A stretch of DNA of 64,000 nucleotides from NCBI GenBank assembly GCA_964636705.1, contig CAZWUJ010000018.1:1-64000 (forward strand). The letters run 5' to 3'. Position numbers and translations under genes: made by a program. This document shows positions 1 through 8,833 of this stretch, in pieces. Source of the DNA: VXRJ01 sp964636705 (lineage in GTDB: Bacteria; Acidobacteriota; Vicinamibacteria; Vicinamibacterales; UBA8438). The notes below the pieces were generated by a model, which saw nothing but the letters and a program-made list of their open reading frames with translations, was not told the origin of the DNA and did no database searches. Within the stretch, counting starts at the first letter, position 1. The number at the start of each line of letters is the position of its first letter.

Positions 1-1
1 A

Positions 2-1828
2 ACGGTGCGCAACGACGGGGCCGGCGATGCTCCGGCGACGACGCTGCGCTACTACGGCTCGGAGGACGCGACGATCACGGCATCCGATACAGAGGTGGGC
101 TCTTCCGCGGTGGCGGCGCTTGGCGCGTCAGGGAGCGTGAGCGTGTCGCGGGATCTGACCGCACCGTCCTCGGCGGGAAGCTACTACTACGGCGCGTGCG
201 TGGACGCGGTGGCGGGCGAGTCCGATACGACGAACAACTGCTCGGAGGCGGTGCAGGTAGATGTGGCGGAGCCCCTGTCGTCAGGCAATCCGGACCTTGT
301 CGTCGGGACGCCTTCGGTGACCGACAGCAGCCCTGCCGCAGGGGCATCGTTCACGCTGTCGGCAACGGTGCGTAACGACGGGGACGGCGATGCTCCGGCG
401 ACGACGCTGCGCTACTACCGCTCGGAGGACGCGACGATCACGGCGTCCGATACAGAGGTGGGCACCGACGCGGTGGAGTCGCTGGCGGTGTCGGGAAGCA
501 GTTCGAAGTCGGTGGACCTTGCGGCTCCATCGACCGTGGGCGACCACTACTACGGAGCCTGCGTGGACGAAGTTACGGGCGAATCCGACACGGCGGACAA
601 CTGTTCGGCGTCGGTGCGGGTGAGTGTCGAGGCAGCCCGTCCTACGCCGGCTAGCGTGGAGGTGACCGCTCCGGAAGAGTGGGCTCCGGTGGGCGATACG
701 GTCACGTTCACGGCGCGCGTCCTAGACGATCAAGGCATGGAGATAATGGGAGCGGATGTGTCGTGGTCGAGCAGCAACTCCGGCGTGGCCAGGGTGAACG
801 CGAGCGGCGTCGCAACCGCCGTCGGGGAAGGCACTGCCATGATTACGGCCACGGCCACGGCCACGGCCACGGCCACGGCGGGCGCGTCGGCGCTAGCCTT
901 CAGTTCCCCCGCTAGGGCCTCCATGGGTAACCCGTCCGATTCAGCCGAAATAGAGGTGGTAAAGCGCGCGTCGAGAGTGGAAGTCTCGCCAAGTTCACTG
1001 ACCTTGGACGAGGTGGGGGAAACTGGCACGCTGACGGCAACCGTCTATGACCAGCACAACAACGTCATGCAGCCCCGCTACTTGATCTGGTCTTCAGCCA
1101 ACTCGGAAGTGGCAACCGTGCCTTGGCATGAGGGAACTGTGCAAGCGCTCGGAGAAGGAACCACCAAAGTGTCGGTGACGGCCAACAGTAGCGCGACTGG
1201 AGAGGCCACGGTGACGGTGACGCTGCCCAAAGCACGAGTGGTTGCATCGCCGCGCTCGCTTACATTCGACTCGCTAGGCGACACTCGATCAGTCAACATC
1301 AGAGTGCAGGACGAAAACGGCGACGAAGACGAGGATGCAGAGTTTACTTGGATTGGTTCGTTCAGTCCGTCGCCCGGCCGGCCGGTTACTGGAGTAATGA
1401 CTGTTACGGAGGTAGACGGTGGCCTGACGATCAGGGCGGACGGCAATGGGGAAGGGAGTATCACGGTATCGTCAGGTAACGCGGAACCAGCCAAGATTGT
1501 CGTGAGTGTGTGGCAGTTACCGGCGTCTCTTGTGGTTTCGCCGAATTCGCGAAGCCTGAATGTCAACGGGACGGTCACGCTGAGCGCGACGGTCAAGGAC
1601 GCGAACGGTCATTCCATCCAGGTCGCAGATGGCACCGAAGGAGGACTGGCAGTCGGTTGGGCCACATCCGACTCGGATGTGGCCACGGTCACCGGGTCGC
1701 GTAGCGTGCCGGGCAACACGTATGGCGGCACCGCGACAGTCAGGGGAATCAAGGCCGGCACCGCAACGATCACGGGTCGCGTTTACAACGGCGTTAGCGG
1801 CACGTCCACGATAACAGTGACCGAATAG
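2..1828 (+). CDS. CARDB / bacterial Ig-like (Big_2) repeat protein, 5' truncated by window edge
   Basis: This is the C-terminal part of a larger, probably secreted or surface adhesin-like protein; the reading frame is open to the left edge, so the start lies outside. The first ~210 residues are two CARDB-type repeats, the second beginning NPDLVVG, each with Y-Y-G-A-C-V-D and D-N-C motifs that could form a disulfide. The rest is a series of Big_2-like immunoglobulin domains, seen as repeated W-x-S-S-x-x-x-V-A and G-x-x-x-I-T patterns at roughly 85-100 residue spacing. No sortase or membrane anchor is seen, and the protein ends shortly after a last Ig strand (TITVTE). Function beyond binding or structure cannot be assigned. 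Confidence 0.8.
   Translation, partial: TVRNDGAGDAPATTLRYYGSEDATITASDTEVGSSAVAALGASGSVSVSRDLTAPSSAGSYYYGACVDAVAGESDTTNNCSEAVQVDVAEPLSSGNPDLVVGTPSVTDSSPAAGASFTLSATVRNDGDGDAPATTLRYYRSEDATITASDTEVGTDAVESLAVSGSSSKSVDLAAPSTVGDHYYGACVDEVTGESDTADNCSASVRVSVEAARPTPASVEVTAPEEWAPVGDTVTFTARVLDDQGMEIMGADVSWSSSNSGVARVNASGVATAVGEGTAMITATATATATATAGASALAFSSPARASMGNPSDSAEIEVVKRASRVEVSPSSLTLDEVGETGTLTATVYDQHNNVMQPRYLIWSSANSEVATVPWHEGTVQALGEGTTKVSVTANSSATGEATVTVTLPKARVVASPRSLTFDSLGDTRSVNIRVQDENGDEDEDAEFTWIGSFSPSPGRPVTGVMTVTEVDGGLTIRADGNGEGSITVSSGNAEPAKIVVSVWQLPASLVVSPNSRSLNVNGTVTLSATVKDANGHSIQVADGTEGGLAVGWATSDSDVATVTGSRSVPGNTYGGTATVRGIKAGTATITGRVYNGVSGTSTITVTE
5..465 (+). repeat. near-identical 363-bp CARDB repeat units
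   Basis: About 98 bases beginning at 5 recur beginning at 368 with only a handful of substitutions, a period of 363 bp (121 codons). Similarity weakens in the rest of each unit. The near identity at DNA level points to recent duplication or gene conversion, and the array probably continues left of the window. Confidence 0.8.
845..879 (+). repeat. in-frame hexanucleotide repeat (ACGGCC)n
   Basis: Five perfect ACGGCC units plus a partial sixth lie inside the surface-protein gene and encode alternating Thr-Ala. Because the unit is six bases, slippage would change protein length without shifting frame. The stretch sits in a linker between Ig-like domains. Confidence 0.85.
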
Positions 1829-1911
1829 CAACTAGGGTGAACGTCAAGGGTTCAGAGCCCCTCCATATCGACACAGGGACGGTCACCGTGGAGTAGCTGG
1901 CAGCATCGTGT

Positions 1912-3333
1912 GTGAGCGAGAAGACGCTGTCCGTGCTGGCGAGACCCGACGCTTCGATGTGCATGTGGTCCGGCAGGAGTGGCAACGAGTTCCACATGCG
2001 CAGCTTCCAATTGCGGGCGGACGACCACCACGTTGACGAAGGCGGCAACCTGATTTCCTGCGTGTATGTCGATTTTCGAGATCCGCTCGAACGAACGCCG
2101 ATCGCAACGCTGCAGAAGGGATCATCGAGACGGCACGCAATTCCGGGTAGTACGACGATTCGGCTTTCGAAGCCGGCTTGTTTCCTCAGCTTTGGTGAAG
2201 GCGTGTTCGAACTCGGTCTGGATGGGCGCGACCGCTCGAACGCTGGGGCCGGAGAATCGGCTATCGGAGGTGCGCGAGCGGGTACGGTCAGCGAGGTTCA
2301 CTATAGCAAGAACGGCTGGATCTATTGCGCGTCGGTGGAGCCCGGCACCGCAGCACAAGGCGATGCATGGCGGCGGGCGATGCCGTGCAGCTACAAAGCC
2401 ATCTCACCGATCCGCCGGCCGCGGCAATTCGCGCGGGCGCTCGGCGCAATGGTGGCCGAGCAGGTCGGACCGCGTGGCCCCACCGTGGTTCTGCGGAGCA
2501 CCGTGGAGGGACTTGTGTCCTCCACGGTGCTCCGGAGTCAGACGGTCTATCACGGACCCGTCGCCTACTCGGACGACCCCTACCGCCGGCTGGAGCGTGC
2601 GTCGTCGGACCTGGAACTACTTCTCCTCCTCCTCTTCATGAAGCACTCAGCGAACCGTGATCAGCGCGAGTACCGGTTCGCCCTTTGGACGGAATCGGAA
2701 CCTGCCGAGGAATGCGTGGATCTATGGGTCTCGCCAGCGCTCCTCGACGCGATGTGTAGGGAGCGGCCCAATCCGGAGGGTAGCGGGTTTCTACCGGTCG
2801 GGGTCGGGGGATCCTCAATGCGAGAGGCAGTCAGTAGAGCTGGCGCTGCTCGTATGAGCCTGCATGACGAGGCAACGCTGGTGGATGCTGATGTCAAGGC
2901 GGCGATGGCGTCCGTACTCGGTGCTCCCGACCACCTGTTGGGAGAGGCGTCCGGAAAGACATCGGCTATTTCGGCGATCAATAAACTGCGAGTCGCAGTT
3001 GGCGCGGTGGGTGCCGATCGCCGGCAGGCGGCGGCCACCGCGGCATGGCACGCAGAGCCGATCGTGCACTACTTTTGCGCGACGTTGGGCGGCAAGATTA
3101 GTCGGGTGCGAGTTAGCGAGGATAGCTTCATCGTGATAGCTGGCGAGCTCGCGAGGGACAAACTGGTCAAGGCGAGCATCGCAGTGGGACCAGAGGGCAC
3201 GTGCGCGTGCCGACTAAGGAATGGCGATCTGCAGGTCGCCGCCGCGGTTCCTGACCCGCATTTGTTCGAGCAGGCCTTGGCTGAGCAACTAGAGGAACTA
3301 GGGATCCATGGTCAAGAGGGTGCATGGAATTAA
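1912..3333 (+). CDS. hypothetical protein, weak DUF2971-like middle segment
   Basis: A 473-residue protein that I do not recognise. It starts at GTG 1912; no strong ribosome binding site is visible. There is no signal peptide or convincing membrane segment. Around residues 215-280 the pattern L-L-L-L-L-F-M-K-H-S followed by R-E-Y-R-F-A-L and V-S-P-A-L-L resembles the C-terminal part of DUF2971-type proteins, but this is a weak visual match. The C-terminal ~90 residues (from AWHAEP) are what a decayed copy just downstream preserves best, so that part may be a separate domain. It lies between the repeat surface protein and the defence island; no operon partner is evident. Confidence 0.6.
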   Translation: MSEKTLSVLARPDASMCMWSGRSGNEFHMRSFQLRADDHHVDEGGNLISCVYVDFRDPLERTPIATLQKGSSRRHAIPGSTTIRLSKPACFLSFGEGVFELGLDGRDRSNAGAGESAIGGARAGTVSEVHYSKNGWIYCASVEPGTAAQGDAWRRAMPCSYKAISPIRRPRQFARALGAMVAEQVGPRGPTVVLRSTVEGLVSSTVLRSQTVYHGPVAYSDDPYRRLERASSDLELLLLLLFMKHSANRDQREYRFALWTESEPAEECVDLWVSPALLDAMCRERPNPEGSGFLPVGVGGSSMREAVSRAGAARMSLHDEATLVDADVKAAMASVLGAPDHLLGEASGKTSAISAINKLRVAVGAVGADRRQAAATAAWHAEPIVHYFCATLGGKISRVRVSEDSFIVIAGELARDKLVKASIAVGPEGTCACRLRNGDLQVAAAVPDPHLFEQALAEQLEELGIHGQEGAWN

Positions 3334-3453
3334 CTGGGTCGTCAGTTGTGGCAACACGACCGGCAAAGAGTAGTTGATGCTGAACAGCCGTGGCCGGTCG
3401 TCGAGGAGCTGACGGGCGGCGGCTTGTCGCGAGCGCGTGTCGAGACGCTGCCG

Positions 3454-3894
3454 GCCTACCTCGGCGCCGGCGGCCCGACCGTGGCGCTGCGGTCGCGCGA
3501 CGTGGAGACGCTTGGGGGGCGATCTGCGACAGACGGTGACGGCGAGCGCGGCGGTCGAGGCGCTGCGCGAAGCGGTCGACGCGGCGGACGCGGGATGCAG
3601 GAGGGACACCTCAGCCGCGGCGTGGCACGCCGAGCCAGTGCTGCGGTTCCTCCACGCGGCGCTGGGTAGCCGGGTTGCGGCATGCGAGTGAACGAGGACG
3701 GCTTCATCGTCGTCGCGGCCGGGTTCTCCGCCGGAGTCGAGGCGAGCATCGCCGTGGGACCAGAGGGGACCTGCGCGCGCACGGTCAGCGCCGGCGACAC
3801 GCATCTCGCGTGCACGGCGCCGGACGTGCGGTCCTTCGAGCGGGCTCTCAGGGAGCGCCTGGCGGAGGTCGGCGTGCTGGGTTCCCGGCAGTGA
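3454..3894 (+). pseudogene. decayed tandem copy of the preceding 473-aa gene
   Basis: Three short stretches in alternating frames match the neighbour. In one frame GGPTVALRS matches RGPTVVLRS of the intact protein. After a shift at a G run near 3515, AWHAEPVLRF matches AWHAEPIVHY. After another shift near 3680, ASIAVGPEGTCA matches the same string in the neighbour, and the frame ends with a TGA at 3892-3894. Roughly 130 residues of the middle, including the DUF2971-like part, are missing. The divergence and two frameshifts indicate an old duplication no longer under selection as a full protein. The last ~70 residues (from ATG 3682) remain open and could in principle be expressed. Confidence 0.75.
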
Positions 3895-4306
3895 GCCGTT
3901 GAGCACACGCCGACGCCGGCGTGATTCCTGCCCCCCACTACCGCAGCGAGCGTCGCATCCGGGAGCCGAGACGGCGTGCGGCGTGCGGCCCGTCGAGGCG
4001 CTTTCCGATGCACCGGATGCCCTGGTGCAGCTCCCGCGAGACGTGCCCGCTCGCCGGCCGAGCGACGCCCGCCGGCCTGGCAACTTTTGGTGCTCGAAAG
4101 GGGCCTTCTGGGCGGGTTTCTGACCGTTTTGGACCCGACCTGGACACCGGCTGGCGGCGACCGGCATGGACGAAAAACCTAAGAAAAAAGGCCCTTTTCT
4201 CGGGGGAAAGGGCCTGGAAGGTCGCCCGCCCGGCAGGATTCGCATGAATCCTGTAAATATAACAATATAAGCCAGTTCCCTCTGCGCGGTTGATCGTCAT
4301 ACCACG
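3895..4306. other. 412-bp stretch without a recognisable gene
   Basis: Open frames here are short or have the composition expected of random GC-rich sequence. The only structure I can support is the hairpin at 4189-4215. Confidence 0.6.
4172..4215 (-). terminator. intrinsic terminator for the methyltransferase gene
   Basis: A perfect 9-bp stem (AGGCCCTTT at 4189-4197 with AAAGGGCCT at 4207-4215) and a 9-base loop. Read on the minus strand it is followed by a T-rich run complementary to the A-rich 4172-4188, the order expected for a Rho-independent terminator downstream of the minus-strand gene ending at 4307. Confidence 0.7.
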
Positions 4307-5695
4307 TTAGCTACGACGACAACGTGAAGCGGTGCCGCAAGCGGCTGACGTGAAAGGCAGCAGTGATCCCGCATTAGATGCACCGCGGCTGCCGAGCAGC
4401 CCTTCGGCTACCGCCCGTGCCACGCCAACGTGGACAGCATTGCCGAGGGCGCGAAACGCCGCCGCTCTGGATTTCGGAAGAACGTGCCCGTCGGGAAAGC
4501 CTTGAAGCCGCAAGCCTTCTATGCGGGTTAGGAATCTTCGTTCCGGGCCGAGAACGGGAATCTGTGTAGTGGTCATCGCAACGAGTGCGGGACAAGCGAC
4601 GTAGCGTTTCGCTCTCAGGCCAGAGGGCCGAAACTGCAAGACACACTGCCACAGGTCACGCCTTTCACCCTGACAATTCCATTCGAGCTTTCTGAAGGAC
4701 GGAATAAAGCCACGAAGTGTTCTGACCCAACCCTCTGGGAAGAAAGGCTGAATGTCGCGGAACCATCGACGATTCTGGCGGAGATAGTCCTGCTTCCATT
4801 TTGGGAATCTATTGACCTCTGAGCGTGCATAGCTGGGAAGAAGGGATAAGAGTTGGTTCTTCGTACGCCCGCGGCGGTTACCGTTCAACCGTAGCATCGC
4901 CACGAGTTCATCGGTGCTGCACGCAAAGGGGGTTCTTTCCGCGAACGGATATCGAGCGTAGATTTCGTCTCCCCAGATCGGAAAGGAGGGCAGCGGCCGC
5001 TCGGCTGGAATGTTCTGGATCAGTCTATTCCAGTGGTCGATGCATGCGACTTGGTCTTCCAATAATCGCACCTCGACCTTGTCTTGGGCGTTCAACTCGC
5101 CTCTTGCTTGGACTAGTCCCGTGAGCGTCGTCGTACGCCGACGACGGCGCGGCGGAAATGGATCCGCCGGCAAGGCGTCTAAGGACGCGACGACGAAGAA
5201 CCTCTCCCGGGTATGCGGATAGCCCAAATGATGTGGAGATACGAGACCGTGTCCGTTGCTCTTCACATGCTCCGTGGCCCTTACATGGTAGCCGAGTTCC
5301 GACAAGCTGTCTCGTACAATGAGCCACGTGCGGCCGTCGTCGTGCAATTCGAAGTTCCCAACGTTCTCCAGAATCACAAAAGAGGGTTGATGCGTCGCCA
5401 GGATGTCTACAATCTCATGGAATAGCGTGCCACGTGTCTTGTCCTTCAACCCGGATTGGGTTCCGGATTTGGAGAACGGTTGACAAGGAAATCCGGCGCA
5501 CAGGATGTCGTGCTCGGGAACCGCGTCCTTGGAGTCCCGGATATCGCCGTGAACGGCACGGACATCTGGGTAGTTCAAGCCATAGAGTTCACGGAGCTCG
5601 GGGTCGGACTCACAGGCGAAGACACACTCGTGACCGAGGCCGGCAAGAGCCGCGTGAAATCCACCGAGTCCCGCGAAGAGGTCGACGAATCGCAT
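4307..5695 (-). CDS. dcm: DNA (cytosine-5) methyltransferase
   Basis: A 462-residue C5-cytosine methyltransferase that transfers a methyl group from S-adenosylmethionine to cytosine in a specific DNA sequence. The SAM-binding motif I (DLFAGLGGF) is at the N-terminus, the catalytic PCQPFS with nucleophilic Cys near residue 71, the ENV motif at about 110-112, and RERFF (motif VIII) at about 163-167. A target-recognition region follows, then the C-terminal LQGFPD and GNAVHVGVA motifs (IX-X). All key residues are present, so it is probably active. It is last in a minus-strand series vsr fragment, HNH endonuclease, methyltransferase, separated from the endonuclease by IS debris. The recognition sequence cannot be read from the protein. 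Start ATG at 5695 has no clear ribosome binding site. Confidence 0.93.
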   Translation of the reverse strand: MRFVDLFAGLGGFHAALAGLGHECVFACESDPELRELYGLNYPDVRAVHGDIRDSKDAVPEHDILCAGFPCQPFSKSGTQSGLKDKTRGTLFHEIVDILATHQPSFVILENVGNFELHDDGRTWLIVRDSLSELGYHVRATEHVKSNGHGLVSPHHLGYPHTRERFFVVASLDALPADPFPPRRRRRTTTLTGLVQARGELNAQDKVEVRLLEDQVACIDHWNRLIQNIPAERPLPSFPIWGDEIYARYPFAERTPFACSTDELVAMLRLNGNRRGRTKNQLLSLLPSYARSEVNRFPKWKQDYLRQNRRWFRDIQPFFPEGWVRTLRGFIPSFRKLEWNCQGERRDLWQCVLQFRPSGLRAKRYVACPALVAMTTTQIPVLGPERRFLTRIEGLRLQGFPDGHVLPKSRAAAFRALGNAVHVGVARAVAEGLLGSRGASNAGSLLPFTSAACGTASRCRRS

Positions 5696-6174
5696 AGCGT
5701 GTGCTCAGTCAGCGCTACAGCGGCGGATAAAAGGTCGGGTATTGCGGGCCGCTAGGTGGAATGTGCGCAGTAGATGGGAGTAGGACGCTGGAGGGAGCCA
5801 ATGTGGGAGATGCGCCCGCGGGGAGATCGGTGCAGTAGTCGGGAGTCGGCGAGGGTAACACGCCGGGATCTTAGGTGCCGAGCGTCGCCGGTGTCTAGAG
5901 CACCCGCGGAGTCGAGAATCCGCGGGTCGTCAGCGTCGGCTGGCGGCGGGGCGGATGCCGAGTGTCGCAGACCTAGATAAAGAGGATGGCATGGCTTGAC
6001 CCTGCTGACGGCGCATTCGTTCGACGCGGATGGTCGTTGGGCTCAACTGGTCACCGATGCTGATGAACGCGAACGGCGTTATGGGCGCCGTTCAGGATAG
6101 CCTTCAGGACCACCGCTGGCTACGGGCGTTCGCGTAGAGCCGCCTTCGACTCGGCGTCGTTCAGGCAGCGGCGG

Positions 6175-6377
6175 TCAGCGCGTGCGGTAAGACGTGGCCC
6201 GCAGACGGATCGCGGGACCGCGGACCGCCGAATTACGTGCGGCCCGATCCGCTCCGCAACTGCCTTCAGTCGGTTGTGGTGTTTGCCCTCGCCGGCGATC
6301 CCGTGCTGGCGGTTCTGCTCTGCAGCTTCACGCACCAGCCGATCTTCGGCCGGCGTCCATGGGCGCCCGCGCGGCAT
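6175..6377 (-). pseudogene. frameshifted small Myb/SANT-like DNA-binding protein
   Basis: From ATG 6377 the minus strand reads a short protein with PRGRPWTPAEDRLVREAA, the start of a Myb/SANT-like helical domain, and continues to KAVAERIG. There the frame breaks. The other frame continues with RNSAVRGPAIRLR and ends SYRTR-stop at 6175, which is what small bacterial proteins of this type usually carry (an A-V-x-x-R-A-x-R-L recognition helix). A one- or two-base indel near 6235 therefore separates the halves. The family call is from memory of the pattern. It lies between the two halves of the restriction-modification locus. Confidence 0.5.
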
Positions 6378-6502
6378 CAGCCGCGATGATACCAAGCGCC
6401 GGCTCCCATTGGATCGGCCTTCTGACACATGCAGGTTCGTTGGTGCGTCGGTCGCACGCTGTTTGCCAATGACGCGGGATGGATGTCCGACGCCGCCTGC
6501 AT

Positions 6503-6545
6503 ATTCCGGTCGAATCCGATCAGTGATTCCGGTCCAAGTCGATCA
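6503..6545 (+). repeat. two 20-bp direct repeats, likely IS21-family left-end repeats
   Basis: ATTCCGGTCGAATCCGATCA at 6503-6522 recurs at 6526-6545 with three substitutions. IS21-family elements carry multiple terminal repeats of about this size just upstream of istA, and an istA start lies ~100 bp downstream, so these are probably the transposase-binding sites of that element. Confidence 0.65.
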
Positions 6546-6642
6546 CCTGAATCGGAGCTGAGTGGCGCGGGACAACCCGCCGGCTTGTGAGACCCTTCGT
6601 GCTTTTGCAGGAGGGACGACACTGGCGAACAGGAGGTTGTCG

Positions 6643-6997
6643 ATGCGCAAGATTCGAGAGGTGCTGCGGCTGTACTTCGCCGCAGCGTTGAGCATCCGGG
6701 CGATTGCTCGCAGCGTGGGGACGTCGCCGTCGACGGTGGCCGATTACCTGCGTCGTGCCAAGGGGGCGGGGCTGAGTTGGCCGGTACCCGAGGCGATCGA
6801 CGACGTTGGGCTGGAACGGCGACTGTTTCCGGCTTCGCCGCCGAGCAGCCCGTCGCGTCCGCTGCCGGCGTGGAGCGAGGTGCACCGGGAGTTGGGACGG
6901 AAGGGTGTGACGCTGTCGTTGCTGTGGCAGGAGTACAAGGCGCTCCACCCGGAAGGGCTGCAGTACAGCTGGTTCTACGAGAAGTACCGGGCCTGGT
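6643..6997 (+). pseudogene. istA: IS21-family transposase (istA), N-terminal fragment
   Basis: Starting at ATG 6643 with an AGGAGG ribosome binding site at 6631-6636, the protein begins MRKIREVLRLYF and shows the IstA helix-turn-helix (SIRAIARSVGTSPSTVADYL). It continues to a WFYEKYRAW stretch at about residue 118. There the similarity stops: the catalytic DDE domain is absent, and the open frame only continues by chance through an oppositely oriented transposase fragment. The istB helper ATPase gene is also missing. This is the left end of a truncated element. Confidence 0.8.
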
Positions 6998-7014
6998 CCA
7001 CGAGCTCCGCTCTC

Positions 7015-7227
7015 GTGAGCCGGCCGTCGCGCGCGGGTAGGTCCTTCATCCGGCGGCCGCGACATGTAGCGCGAGCCGCCTGTCGACAGGTCTCGGTCCG
7101 ACTGACCCGTCTCGATCCACTCGTGGATCGTCCGGCGATTCACCCCGAAGCGTCTCGCCAGCGCTGCCTTCGGGACGCCCCGTTCCAGGTAGTGCTTCAG
7201 CAACATCCTCATCTCCCACTTGTGCAT
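7015..7227 (-). pseudogene. istA: second IS21-family transposase (istA) N-terminal fragment, opposite orientation
   Basis: On the minus strand from ATG 7227 the protein reads MHKWEMRMLLKHYLERG, then ALARRFGVNRRTIHEWIETG, an IstA helix-turn-helix of a different IS21 subgroup from the plus-strand fragment. Similarity ends after about 60 residues (GGSRY..RPP), close to where the plus-strand fragment ends. The two fragments thus meet head to head with no catalytic domain between them, as expected if one element inserted into another and the junction was then deleted. Confidence 0.75.
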
Positions 7228-7371
7228 CCGAGCCCCGCTCCTTCGCTGTTGACGTCGTCAACTGCGTGGAACGCAGGGCGACTCCCGCCAACCACCCTGG
7301 TATGCGGTTCTCGGTTGCCACAAGTGGGGAACTTACGGTTGCCAGCAACACGGGCCACTCGAACGGACTGC

Positions 7372-8352
7372 TCAGTCGTCTTCTGTGTCGCCAAGTTGAG
7401 ACCACCGCAGGTGCTCAGCGAGCGCTGCGCGGCTTGGGCTGAAAGCTCTGTCGTTCGGTGCGGCGAGCCTCTCTCTTGCAAGCCGGTTGTACACGGTTCC
7501 TCTAAGCACGGGCGCTGCAACAACTCGCCTCGTGTCGGGGTGAATGCTGATAAGGCCGAGATCGAAAAGAGTGTGAACGTCGGATCGTAGCAAGAGGCCG
7601 TTGGTCGGGTGGTTCGTCTCAATTCCACGGTACGGTGTGATGTGGGCGGCCTCAAGCACATCAACGACTTCACAGCCCGTCAGCGCGCACCGTCTGTCGT
7701 ACGCGCCCAAGAGTGCCCTTCTGAAGGCACCCTGCCCGCGACGTCGAACAATCGATGCAACCACGCGGTCCCGAGCGTCCGGCAGGTTGTCGGGATCGAA
7801 CACGCCGACGGCGTCGTGCTCGTTTTCCCAACGGTCAAGAAGTAGGTCCAACTGTGTAGACGGCCCTGGTCCTCGGCATGTGCCGTCGGGTGAGAATCCC
7901 TCGAGAAAAAAGTAGCCCGCGTCCCACCCCGAGACAAGAGCAACGCCGAGAACACGATAGCGTACGCGCGGTCGGCGTGAGACTTGCCGCATCACGCCGA
8001 CCGCTACTCGATCACGCCAGCAGGCAACGAGACCTCGGTTTGTGAACTCTTTGTCCCTTGCGGCTGGACCTTCGTTCTCCTGGCAGTAAGCGTATAACCA
8101 CGTCCCGTCTGTCCGCATCACCGGTTCTAAGTCAGGGTACGGCCCGCCGAGTGTCTGCCGCACGCTTAGGGCGTACTCAGACCACTCGGGCTTGTAGATG
8201 CCCTTCGCTTTGGTCACGAGCAGAGTACGCTCGTTGCCTGCTTCTATAGCCTGTGGCCACGGATGCTCTTCACCAGCACGCTCGGCGAACCACTCGAGAG
8301 CCGCTCCGTGCCGTTCGGGAAGCCGCCTAAAGACGGTTTCGATCCGCTCCAC
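7372..8352 (-). CDS. HNH endonuclease, probable restriction enzyme
   Basis: A 326-residue protein with a C-terminal HNH nuclease domain. The Cys pair C222/C227 is followed by the AAHITP His (about residue 237), NGLLL Asn (about 251) and SDVHTLFD His (about 260), so the metal and catalytic positions are complete. The N-terminal half (residues ~45-155, with GIYKPEWSEYALSVRQTL and GYFFLEGF) matches a conserved module I recall in front of HNH domains in predicted restriction enzymes; it may be a PUA/SRA-like modified-base reader, but that is inference. Start GTG 8352 is preceded by a GA-rich ribosome binding site. Shared strand with the methyltransferase and a vsr remnant suggests one restriction-modification operon. 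Whether it cuts methylated or unmethylated DNA is unknown. Confidence 0.8.
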   Translation of the reverse strand: MERIETVFRRLPERHGAALEWFAERAGEEHPWPQAIEAGNERTLLVTKAKGIYKPEWSEYALSVRQTLGGPYPDLEPVMRTDGTWLYAYCQENEGPAARDKEFTNRGLVACWRDRVAVGVMRQVSRRPRVRYRVLGVALVSGWDAGYFFLEGFSPDGTCRGPGPSTQLDLLLDRWENEHDAVGVFDPDNLPDARDRVVASIVRRRGQGAFRRALLGAYDRRCALTGCEVVDVLEAAHITPYRGIETNHPTNGLLLRSDVHTLFDLGLISIHPDTRRVVAAPVLRGTVYNRLARERLAAPNDRAFSPSRAALAEHLRWSQLGDTEDD

Positions 8353-8833
8353 CTAACGCCCCCTCTCCAACTCATGCTGCTGTCGCCAATTCGCTCACTG
8401 GCGACGTTCTTGCCAGCACTAGAACTCCCGGCAGACGTTCCGAGACCTCCGCCGGAGGAACTGTCGGCAGTTGTCCAGAATCGCAGGACTGACCAAGTCG
8501 AACGTGGCTCCTACGCTATCGTCTGGAGCGACGACGCCACAACCCGACGGGTCCGTCCCGAGAGTACGCATTGTACCGCCAGCGCGACACCAGCATCCCC
8601 GCGGCAATCCTGTACTCCTCCAGCGGCACGAGTCGCGAGCCAAAGCGGCTGCGCCATCGCTCCGTGCACGAGAGAGTGCCCGGTAGAGAGAACCACCTTG
8701 CACCGTCTATTCTGCCGCTACCGGGAATGCAGCCGGACGTAGTCACCCCGACAACGCCAGCACCGGACCGTCTCCATCGGCGTCCGGAGTGCCGCCGCTC
8801 ACGTCGGCGCCCGGCGCCAACGTTGGGTGACGA
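8353..8833. other. stretch between HNH gene and vsr remnant, no recognisable gene
   Basis: Several overlapping open frames of 60-160 codons occur, but none shows a family pattern or consistent codon use. The minus strand continues the vsr reading frame into unrelated sequence here, suggesting a deletion or rearrangement junction near 8830. Confidence 0.45.

Larger units (their letters stand above)
5696..6642. other. intergenic stretch, mostly non-coding IS-associated DNA
   Basis: Apart from the frameshifted Myb-like fragment (6175-6377) and the 20-bp terminal repeats (6503-6545), I see no gene here. Open frames are short and without family resemblance. It separates the methyltransferase from the IS21 fragments. 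Confidence 0.5.
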
